Positions 15,824 through 22,762 of a stretch of 38,572 nt of DNA are shown here, piece after piece. A program made the position numbers and the translations under genes. Each line of letters opens with the position of its first letter. The first letter of the stretch is position 1. The DNA lies in NCBI GenBank assembly GCA_016213895.1, contig JACQZJ010000078.1, forward strand, positions 51,689 to 90,260. The letters are read 5' to 3'. A model generated the notes under the pieces. That model was not told where the DNA came from. It saw only the letters and a list, made by a program, of their open reading frames with translations, and did not search any database. The DNA comes from Planctomycetota bacterium. Lineage in GTDB: Bacteria; Planctomycetota; B15-G4; JADJEK01.

Positions 15824-16426
15824 ATGATCGTGAGCGACGCCCTGCTTCCCGCCGTCGAGACCGAGACCGGACGCGACCCGCAACACGCCGTCATCTGGCT
15901 GCACGGGCTAGGCGCCTCGGGCTACGACCTCCTGCCCCTGGTGCCGTTCCTGCGGCTGCCGGACGGCCTGCCCGTGCGCTTCGTCTTCCCCCACGCGCCG
16001 CGCATGCCGGTGACCATCAACTCCGGAATGGTCATGCCGGCGTGGTTCGACATCCGCCAGGTCCACCTCGAGCGGCGTCACGACGAAGCCGGCATCCGGC
16101 GCTCTGCGGCGCAGGTCGGCGCGGTCGCGCTCTACCTGGCCCTTCGCCATCCCGAGCCGCTCGCCGGCCTGGCCGCGCTCTCCACCTACCTGGTGCTCGA
16201 GGACACGCTTGCGGCCGAGCGCGCAGTAGGAAACCGCGGCCTTGCCGTGTTCCAGGCGCACGGCGCGCTCGATCCCATGGTCGACGTCGCGCTCGGGAGA
16301 AGCACGCGCGACCGCCTACGCGCACTCGGTCACGAGGTCGCATGGCACGAGTACACCATGCGCCACGAGATCCGCGAAGAAGAGGCGCGGGACCTGGGCG
16401 AGTGGATCACCGCGCGCTTCGGTTAG
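15824..16426 (+). CDS. Carboxylesterase/phospholipase-type alpha/beta hydrolase lacking the nucleophile segment
   Basis: 200 aa. Family signatures are clear: 'IWLHGLGASGYDLLPLVPFL', 'RFVFPHAPRMPVTINSGM', 'LSTYLVLEDTL', the acid region 'FQAHGALDPMVD' and the histidine region 'YTMRHEIREEEARDLGEWI'. The family normally carries, between 'GIRRSAAQV' and 'AVALYLALRHP', about 25 residues ending in the nucleophile elbow GFSQG. Here Q97-V98 runs straight into G99-A100-V101 (nt 16112-16126), so the catalytic Ser is missing while the frame is kept. Normal family length is about 220-225, consistent with loss of about 75 nt. The product is probably inactive as an esterase. An assembly deletion is the main alternative. 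Confidence 0.8.
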   Translation: MIVSDALLPAVETETGRDPQHAVIWLHGLGASGYDLLPLVPFLRLPDGLPVRFVFPHAPRMPVTINSGMVMPAWFDIRQVHLERRHDEAGIRRSAAQVGAVALYLALRHPEPLAGLAALSTYLVLEDTLAAERAVGNRGLAVFQAHGALDPMVDVALGRSTRDRLRALGHEVAWHEYTMRHEIREEEARDLGEWITARFG

Positions 16427-16436
16427 CAGCGCGCGC

Positions 16437-17486
16437 CTACTCCAGCGCCTCCGCGAGGGTCCGCGACCCGACGACTCGGTCGATCCAGCGCTCGAGAGTC
16501 GGAAGATCCGCAGCCTGGATGCGTGCCAGAGATGCGCTGTCCAGCTCGCCGAAGCGCAGCCGCAGGAACCGCACGAGCCCCTCCCTCATGCCCTCCTGGC
16601 GGCCTTGTTCAAGCCCTTGTTCGAGCCCTTGTTCGAGGCCTCGTTCGACGCCTCGTTCGAGACCCTCTGCACGACCTTCCTGGCGACCCTCGGCCCTTAG
16701 CTTCTCTGCCAGGTTCATAACCGTCTCCTCGACCTCTGGGCTCGCGTGCGCGCGTGCGCACAGCGCCTTCATTCCGGCCTCTGTCACGCACTCGCCGCGC
16801 GCCTCGTACAGGTAATTTAGCAGCATCTCGAAGGCCCGCAAACCCGAGCGCTCGTTGAGCAGCCGCTCAAACAGCTCGCCCCACTCGAGCATGCACGCCT
16901 GGAAGTCCGGCGCATGGACGTTCCTCAGCGCGAGCACCGCGAGCAGCGCCAGGGCCGGCTCGATCGCCAGCCTCGCCTTCAGCTCGGCATCCGTGAAGCG
17001 CGACAGGTCGATCAACACGATGCGGAACTCGGGCACGTGCTCCCGGAATGCGCCGCGCCACGCTGCTCCCTCCGGCATCAGCTCGGAGAAACGCTCTGGC
17101 GCCGACCACGGCCGTTCGCCGTGGTAGAGCACCACCGGCAGGATGAGCGGCAGCGTCTTGGCGTTGGGGTTCCCCCGAAACCACCTTTCCCAGATCCGCA
17201 CCTCGGCACTCAGGAGGCGCCACGGCATGACCGGGTCCGGCGTGCTCTGGTGCTCGAAGAGCACGTAGAGGAGCGCGGCATGCTCTCCCATGCGGACCGA
17301 GAAGAGCAGGTCGGTGATGCGCTCGGCGAGCTTCTCGTCCACGAAGCTGCCGGGCACGAGCCTGAGGGTCGCGAAGTCGACGTGCCTGCAGAGATCCTGC
17401 GGCAGGAGGTTCCTGAGCAAAGCTCTGGCTTGCGGCGCTTCCGAGAATACCGCCTTCACCAGTTTGTCGTGCGGCTGGCCGGTCAT
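16437..17486 (-). CDS. Rpn-family PD-(D/E)XK nuclease / PF04754-type protein, copy 1
   Basis: 349 aa from the ATG at 17486 ('MTGQPHDKLVKAVF'). The frame extends 25 codons further upstream, but the paralogue at 20427-21431 begins at the equivalent Met. The nuclease core shows 'FVDEKLAERITDLLFSV' and 'LLYVLFEHQSTPD', giving the Asp and the ExQ-like residues of the PD-(D/E)XK fold. The C-terminal part has 'EETVMNLAEKLRAEGRQEG' followed by a four-residue repeat (ERG/EQG units) encoded by 12-bp DNA repeats. Characterised Rpn proteins are DNA endonucleases that promote RecA-independent recombination. Some act in phage defence. It diverges from the ECF sigma gene. Confidence 0.85.
   Translation of the reverse strand: MTGQPHDKLVKAVFSEAPQARALLRNLLPQDLCRHVDFATLRLVPGSFVDEKLAERITDLLFSVRMGEHAALLYVLFEHQSTPDPVMPWRLLSAEVRIWERWFRGNPNAKTLPLILPVVLYHGERPWSAPERFSELMPEGAAWRGAFREHVPEFRIVLIDLSRFTDAELKARLAIEPALALLAVLALRNVHAPDFQACMLEWGELFERLLNERSGLRAFEMLLNYLYEARGECVTEAGMKALCARAHASPEVEETVMNLAEKLRAEGRQEGRAEGLERGVERGLEQGLEQGLEQGRQEGMREGLVRFLRLRFGELDSASLARIQAADLPTLERWIDRVVGSRTLAEALE
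16602..16661. repeat. Five tandem 12-bp repeats inside Rpn copy 1
   Basis: Units such as CCCTTGTTCGAG and GCCTCGTTCGAC are repeated five times in register and encode LEQG/VERG-type four-residue units. They can expand or contract without frameshift. Confidence 0.75.
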
Positions 17487-17592
17487 GGCATCCTGCACGG
17501 ACGAGCCGAACGCCAGGGGGTTACATGCGAAATCGGCGGTCGCCGCGATCCCCGCCTTCACCGCCTCGGCGCGGCAGCGCGCGACATGCGTC

Positions 17593-17607
17593 GAATCCCC
17601 GGGATTC
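17593..17607. promoter_or_regulatory. Perfect 7-1-7 inverted repeat, candidate operator
   Basis: GAATCCC-C-GGGATTC lies in the 171-nt divergent region between Rpn copy 1 and the ECF sigma gene, 50 nt before the sigma ATG. Dyad symmetry and position suggest a dimeric repressor site. No known family is recognised. Confidence 0.45.
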
Positions 17608-17657
17608 CGCCAAGAACTCCGCGCGCGGCGCCGTTTCCTGGTACGGATGCGCGTGCG

Positions 17658-18278
17658 ATGACCGAACCGACGGACGCTGACCTGCTGCGCTCCTGGCGAA
17701 GAGGAGACGCAACCGCCTTCGCGGCGCTCGTGGACCGCTACCAGGGGCCGCTCCTCGCCTTCGCGCGCTTCCTGCCCTGTGGGGCGAGCGGCGCCGAGGA
17801 CGTGGTCCAGGAGGTCCTCTTGCGCCTGGCCCGGAACCCGCCCGAGCTTCCCCGGGAGACCGCGGAGGAACAGCGCCCGCCGGAGGCGCGCCTCGCCTCC
17901 TGGCTGTATCGCGTCACGAGGAACTGCGCCATGGAACAGGTGAGAAGCGACGCGCGCCGGCGCATCAGGGAAGAGCGCACGGCGCCCCGGGAAATGCTGG
18001 AGGGCGGTCCGCCGGCCATCGAGCAGGATGACACGCGCCGCGCCGTGGAAGAGGGTCTGCTCGCGCTCGCCGAGGACCAGCGCGAGGCGCTCGTGCTCAG
18101 GCTCTTCGGCGAGCGGAGCTACCGGGAGATCGCCGAAATCACCGGCCAGAAGGCCGGCACCGTGGCCTGGCTCATCAGCGAGGGGTTGAAGACGCTGTCG
18201 CGGCGCCTGGCGCCGCTTCTCGATCTGGAGCCGGCTCGCCGCGAGCGCGTCGCCGGCCTGACAGGAGAAACGTCATGA
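17658..18278 (+). CDS. ECF-type RNA polymerase sigma factor (paired with anti-sigma/VWA gene)
   Basis: 206 aa, ATG at 17658. Sigma region 2 covers about residues 20-100 ('FAALVDRYQGPLLAFARFL', 'AEDVVQEVLLRLARNPP', 'ASWLYRVTRNCAMEQVRS') and region 4 residues 134-185 ('EDQREALVLRLFGERSYREI', 'TGQKAGTVAWLISEGLKTL'). No region 3 is seen, as expected for an ECF factor. Its TGA overlaps the ATG of the next gene (ATGA, 18275-18278), so translation is probably coupled. Such pairing usually means the downstream membrane protein holds the sigma factor inactive until a signal arrives. Confidence 0.9.
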   Translation: MTEPTDADLLRSWRRGDATAFAALVDRYQGPLLAFARFLPCGASGAEDVVQEVLLRLARNPPELPRETAEEQRPPEARLASWLYRVTRNCAMEQVRSDARRRIREERTAPREMLEGGPPAIEQDDTRRAVEEGLLALAEDQREALVLRLFGERSYREIAEITGQKAGTVAWLISEGLKTLSRRLAPLLDLEPARRERVAGLTGETS

Positions 18279-20405
18279 ACCAGCAGAACAACAACGACGA
18301 CCTTCACGTCAAGCTGTGCGCGGCGCTCCTCGACGAGCTGCCGGACGAGGAGCGGCGCTTCGTGGAGCAGGCGCTCGCGGCAGACCCCGGACTCAGGGCC
18401 GAACGCGACCGGCTCCAGGCCACGATCGGGGCCGTGCGCTCGGCCTTCCCGCGGCCGGCCGCCCTGCCGGACCACTTGCGGGCCGCCCTCAGCGCCGCGG
18501 CCGAGCAGCGCGCCGCGACCCGGCCGAAACTCGCCCGCAGGCGCTTCGCCGTGGCGTGCTCGGCGCTCGCGGCGAGCGTGCTGGTGGCGAGCGCCGTGTA
18601 CCTGGCGTACGAACCTGCCGAGGCGCCTGCTCCCCGGCCGGCGCCAGGCGCCCAGGCGCCCGCGTCCGTGACGTGGGCCGCCAGCTCGCACGCCACCTTC
18701 TCTGTCGCCAACGACTCGCCATACAACCTGCCCTGCGGACCAAGAGATCAACTGGCGCAGGCCGCGGCAGGCGCCAAGAGCAGCGTGGTGTTGCTCGCTG
18801 CGGATTGTTCCTTGAGATCCGACAGTGTCGAGGTACTGCCTGCCCCGGCCCCGAATCCCGCGCCAGCCGAGCTCGATTCCGAAACCCAGCGCCTGCTACA
18901 GGAATTCGGCTACGTCGGATCAGGGTGCTTGACAGTTGCCGCACAGCCGCCCGACACCGCCGCCAGCATCCTCGAAAGCTGCCGCCGCCTCCCGGGCGAG
19001 ACGCCGTCCATGATGTACTTCCGCTTCTGGGGCGACAATCCGTTCGAGCTGGCGAGCCTGGACAACCTGTCCACCTTCGGCGTGGACGTGGACACCGCGA
19101 GCTACGCCCTCGCCAGGAACTACCTGACGCGCGGCCTGATCCCGGAGAAGGCCCAGGTGCGCACCGAGGAGTTCGTGAACTACTTCCGGCCGGACGTGCC
19201 GCCACCCCAGGACGGCGTCTTCGCCCTGCACCTCGAAGCCGCACCGAGCCTCTTCGGCGGCGAGAACCGCTGGCTGCTGCGCGTGGTGCTGCGCGCGCGC
19301 GAGACGCCGCCCGCGGAGCGGCCGCCGCAGAACATCACCTTCGTCATCGACACCTCGGGCTCGATGGCGCAGGAGAACCGCCTCGAGCTGGTGAAGCACG
19401 CCCTGCGCCTCTTGCTGACCGAGCTCAAGGAGCACGACCGCGTCGCCATCGTGCGCTTCAGCACGGACGCCTCCCTCGTCCTGCCGCTCACCTCGGTGCG
19501 GGAACGCGCGCTCATCGAGGAGAAGCTCTTCGGCCTGGCGCCGCAGCAGAGCACCAACGCCGCCGCCGGGCTCGCGCTCGGCTACCAGCAGGCGCTCTCC
19601 GGCTTCGACCCCGAGGCGCGAAACAGCGTGCTGCTCCTCTCGGACGGCGTGGCCAACACCGGCGTCACGGACCACGAGCAGATCACGCGCGACGCCGCGG
19701 AATACCGCGCCAAGGGCATCGCGCTCAACACCGTGGGCGTGGGCATGGGGAACCACAACGACGTGCTCCTGGAGCAGCTCGCCGACCGCGGCGACGGCAC
19801 GTGCTGCTACGTGGACACCCCGCAAGAGGCCAAGCGCGCCCTGGTCGATCGCTTCAGCGGCGCCTTCGTGCCCGGGGCGCGGGAAGCCGGCACCCGGGGC
19901 CGAGCCCGGCTCGCTCGCGACGGCGCGCGTGCGCCACCTGCCGCCGCGCGGCCAGGTGGGCGAGGCCGCAGAGATCGAGCAGTCCCTCGCGACCGCCGCG
20001 GTCCAGGCCTCCTACGACCAGGGCAGCTCGGGCTACCGGCGCTCGGTGCTGGTCGCGCAGTTCGCCGAGTTCCTGCGCCGCAGCAGCCACGCCCAGGGCG
20101 ACTCCCTCGACCTCCTGGTGCACGAGGCGCTGAAGCTCGACCAGGAGCTTGGCGACCCCGAGTTCAGCGAGTTCGCCGCCCTGGCCGACGCCTCGCGCGA
20201 GCTGATCCTGAAGGGCCTGCCGCAGGACGATCCCCTCGCCCAGGCGATCGACGCGGTGCACAAGAACGCCGTGCTCCGGGCCGAGATCACCGACCTGGCG
20301 CGCGGCGCGGATCGCACCTTGCTCGAACAGCTCGAGGAGGAGAACCGCCGCCTCGAGAAGAAGCTCGAGGAGCTGCTGGCGGAGCGGCTGCGCGCCGGCA
20401 GGTAG
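18275..20405 (+). pseudogene. Anti-sigma / YfbK-type von Willebrand factor A protein, frameshifted with internal loss
   Basis: Translation from ATG 18275 gives an anti-sigma-like cytoplasmic part (residues 1-85, no zinc-binding CxxC), a membrane helix (91-111), the YfbK-type N-terminal domain ('FWGDNPFELASLDNLSTFGVDVDTASY' region) and a VWA domain with an intact MIDAS (D359, S361 and S363 in 'DTSGSM', the Thr of 'QSTNAA', and the Asp of 'LLLSDG'). After 'DRFSGAFVPGARE' (E codon 19883-19885) the frame becomes nonsense. The conserved C-terminal sequence ('LATARVRHLPPRGQVGEAAE', 'SYDQGSSGYRRSVLVAQFAE', 'LDLLVHEALKLDQELGDPEF') resumes in the next frame from about 19887 to TAG 20405. By memory of E. 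coli YfbK roughly 60-70 residues between these parts are missing, so a deletion of length 3n+2 fits. The frame that starts at 18275 stays open to 20662 but with non-protein-like sequence. Confidence 0.8.
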
Positions 20406-20426
20406 AGGTTCCCCCTCCCCTCGCAG

Positions 20427-21431
20427 CTACGCCAACACGTCGCCGAGCATGCGGGATCCCAGGACGCGATCGAGCCACGCCTGCAGGGTGCGGAGGTCCG
20501 CTCCCTGGATGCGCGCCAGGGCCGCGGCGTCCAGCTCGCCGAAGCGCAGGCGCAGCAGCCGGAGGAGGCTCTCCCGGGCTTCCGCCTCGCGGCCCTCCTG
20601 GCGGCCCTCAAGGCGGCCCTCAAGGCGGCCCTCGGCTCTCAGCTTCTCCGCGAGGTTCATGACCGTCTCCTCGGCCTCCTGGCTCGCGTGCGCGCGCGCG
20701 CACAGGGCCTTGAGGCCTTCCTGCGACACGCTCTCGCCGCGCGCCTCGAACACATAGTGTACCAAAGTCTCGAGAGCCCGCAGACCCGTCGGCTCCGCCA
20801 TGAGGCGCACGAGCAGTTCGGGCCAGTCCAGCAAGCGCGCCAGCAGATTCGAATCCCGGCAGTTTCTTAGCAGGAGCAAGGCCAGCGCCCCGAAGACCGC
20901 CCCCGCCCCGCCCACGACGCGCGCCTTGATCTCGTCGTCCGTCATGCCCGACAAGTCCGCGAGCAGGAAGCGGAACTCGGGCAGGTACGGGGCGAGGGCC
21001 TCCCGGGAGCCCGCGCCGCGCTGGATCATCTCGGACAGGCGGATCGGCTCGTTCCACGGCTCAGCGCCGTGGTAGAGCGCCAGCGGCAGGATGGGAGGAA
21101 GCAGCTCCTTTGGGTTCTGTCGCAGCCACGCCTGCCAGATGCGCCCCTCCGTGCGGAGGAAGCGCAGGGGCATGGCGCGATCGGGCGTGCTCTGGTGCTC
21201 GAAGAGCACGTAGATGAGCGCTCGTTCCTGGTCCATCTCGACCTTGAAGAGCAGGTCCGTGATGACTTCCGTGAGTTCCTCGTCCACGAAGCTGCCGGGC
21301 ACGAGCTGCAGGGTGCTCGCGTCGATGCGCGCGCGGATGTCCCGCGGCAGGAACGTGTCGAGCAGGAGGACGGCCTGGCGCGCGTCCGAGAAGACCGCTT
21401 TCACGAGCCGGTCGTGCGGCTGGTTCGTCAT
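20427..21431 (-). CDS. Rpn-family PD-(D/E)XK nuclease / PF04754-type protein, copy 2
   Basis: 334 aa from the ATG at 21431 ('MTNQPHDRLVKAVFSDARQA'). It is collinear with copy 1: 'LVPGSFVDEELTEVITDLLF', 'ALIYVLFEHQSTPDRAMPLR', 'PLALYHGAEPW', 'CARAHASQEAEETVMNLAEK', and the same C-terminal 'RLRFGELDAAALARIQGADL'. The low-complexity linker is shorter (RLEGRLEGRQEG). The two copies bracket the sigma/VWA pair, both on the minus strand. No terminal inverted repeats or target duplications were seen, so the copies are paralogous genes rather than parts of a recognisable transposon. Confidence 0.85.
   Translation of the reverse strand: MTNQPHDRLVKAVFSDARQAVLLLDTFLPRDIRARIDASTLQLVPGSFVDEELTEVITDLLFKVEMDQERALIYVLFEHQSTPDRAMPLRFLRTEGRIWQAWLRQNPKELLPPILPLALYHGAEPWNEPIRLSEMIQRGAGSREALAPYLPEFRFLLADLSGMTDDEIKARVVGGAGAVFGALALLLLRNCRDSNLLARLLDWPELLVRLMAEPTGLRALETLVHYVFEARGESVSQEGLKALCARAHASQEAEETVMNLAEKLRAEGRLEGRLEGRQEGREAEARESLLRLLRLRFGELDAAALARIQGADLRTLQAWLDRVLGSRMLGDVLA
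20589..20636. repeat. Four tandem 12-bp repeats inside Rpn copy 2
   Basis: GCGGCCCTCCTG, GCGGCCCTCAAG (twice) and GCGGCCCTCGGC lie head to tail and encode EGRL/EGRQ units at the position of the copy 1 repeats. Confidence 0.7.
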
Positions 21432-21582
21432 GGCATTCCACCGGGGCGTTCTTGCCGCCCGCGATGGACGGGGCGCACGGCCGGGGGTTACAGCAAAGCG
21501 AGGGGCCAGAGCGGGAACCCCCCCCGGCAAGTGTGCTGCCGGCGGCCGTGCGCCTCGGCCACGGCCATCCTCGGCGCAGGTG

Positions 21583-21610
21583 TTGGAACGTGCGCCGGGC
21601 CGTGTATCCT
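21583..21610 (+). promoter_or_regulatory. Sigma-70-like promoter for RND adaptor gene
   Basis: TTGGAA (21583-21588), a 16-nt spacer and TATCCT (21605-21610) lie 55 nt before the GTG start at 21666, in the region divergent from Rpn copy 2. Confidence 0.5.
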
Positions 21611-21665
21611 CCAGCGGACCGCGCCCGAACGGAAGCGACGCATTGCCGCGCGGCCGGAGGAGACC

Positions 21666-22760
21666 GTGAACGCCCGCACCATCTTGCTCGTCCTGCGCCG
21701 CGCCCTCGTGGCGCTGGTCTTCACCGCAATCACCGTGCTGCTGATCCTCTGGCTCGCGGGCGCGTTCGAGGAGAAGATCGACGACCGGGACGCGGCCGCG
21801 ACGCAAGAGGCCGCGCCGGGCCGGCCGGCTGGCGAGGCGCCGCTCGCCGCGGCGCGCCTGCTGCGCGTGCCGCGGATCGAGACCGCATCCGGCTCGGTCG
21901 AGGCCGTGCGCCGCACCGTGCTCGCCTCGCGCCTCCTCTCCACGGTCAAGGACATCCCCATCTCGGCCGGCCAGCGCGTGGAGAAGGGCGCGGTCCTGGT
22001 GACGCTCGACGCCGTTGACCTCGAGGCCCGCCTCGAGCAGGCGCGCGCCGCGCTTGCGGCAGCAACGGCCGAGTCCGAGCAGGCGCGCGTCGATTTCGAG
22101 CGCGCCGAGAAGCTCCGCGAGCAGGACGTGATCAGCGACGCCGAGTACGACAAGGTGAAGACCCGGCTCACCACGGCCGAAGCGCAAATGCAGCGCGCCA
22201 CGCAGCAGCGCGACGAGACACAGAGCACGCTCGGCTACGCCACGCTCCTTGCCCCCTTCTCCGGAGTGGTGGTCGACAAGCTGGTCGAGGCGGGCGACAC
22301 GGTCACGCCCGGCCAGGCGTTGCTCTCGCTCTACGATCCGGCGCACATGCAGCTCGTGGCGAACGTGCGCGAGTCGCTGGCGCGCCGCCTGAAGGTGGAC
22401 GACCTCATCGACGTGCGCATCGACGCGCTCGACCTCGACTGCCAGGGCCGCATCAGCGAGGTCGTGCCCTCGGCCGACGCCGCAAGCCGCACCTTCGAGG
22501 TCAAGGTCACCGGCCCCTGCCCGCCGGGCGCCTACGGCGGCATGTTCGGCCGCCTCAAGATCCCCCTCGACGAAGAGGAAGTCCTCGTGATCCCGCGCAC
22601 GGCCGTGCGCCAGGTCGGGCAGATGACGCTGGTGGACGTGGCCGAGGGCGGCCTGCTGCGCCGCCGCGCGGTGCAGCTCGGGCGCGAGTTCGGCGCCGAC
22701 GTCCAGGTGCTCTCCGGCCTGAGAAGCGGCGAGCAGGTCGCGCTCTCGGCGGGCCCCTGA
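21666..22760 (+). CDS. RND efflux periplasmic adaptor (membrane fusion protein)
   Basis: 364 aa from GTG 21666, chosen for GGAGGAG (21656-21662) just upstream and the immediate start of a membrane anchor ('LLVLRRALVALVFTAITVLL'). The lipoyl half-motifs ('SRLLSTVKDIPISAGQRVEK' and 'LLAPFSGVVVDKLVEAGDTV') flank an alpha-helical hairpin ('LEQARAALAAATAESEQARV', 'YDKVKTRLTTAEAQMQRATQ'). A beta-barrel and membrane-proximal domain follow. It links the inner-membrane pump to an outer-membrane channel. No TolC-type channel is in the window. The permease ATG lies 2 nt after its stop, so the two form an operon. Confidence 0.92.
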   Translation: MNARTILLVLRRALVALVFTAITVLLILWLAGAFEEKIDDRDAAATQEAAPGRPAGEAPLAAARLLRVPRIETASGSVEAVRRTVLASRLLSTVKDIPISAGQRVEKGAVLVTLDAVDLEARLEQARAALAAATAESEQARVDFERAEKLREQDVISDAEYDKVKTRLTTAEAQMQRATQQRDETQSTLGYATLLAPFSGVVVDKLVEAGDTVTPGQALLSLYDPAHMQLVANVRESLARRLKVDDLIDVRIDALDLDCQGRISEVVPSADAASRTFEVKVTGPCPPGAYGGMFGRLKIPLDEEEVLVIPRTAVRQVGQMTLVDVAEGGLLRRRAVQLGREFGADVQVLSGLRSGEQVALSAGP

Positions 22761-22762
22761 GG

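Noticed and set aside
16607-16634. GTTC repeats inside Rpn copy 1 as an SOS box
   Set aside because: Spacing is N8, not N7, and they arise from coding 12-bp tandem repeats.
16602-16661. CRISPR-like array
   Set aside because: Units are 12 bp, contiguous without spacers, and in frame within a coding sequence.
18275-20662. Treating the VWA gene as one intact 795-aa protein
   Set aside because: After about 19885 this frame has shadow composition, while conserved VWA C-terminal sequence is in the next frame.
16437-21431. A composite transposon formed by the two Rpn genes
   Set aside because: No terminal inverted repeats or target duplications were seen. The 'transposase' label of this family is historical.
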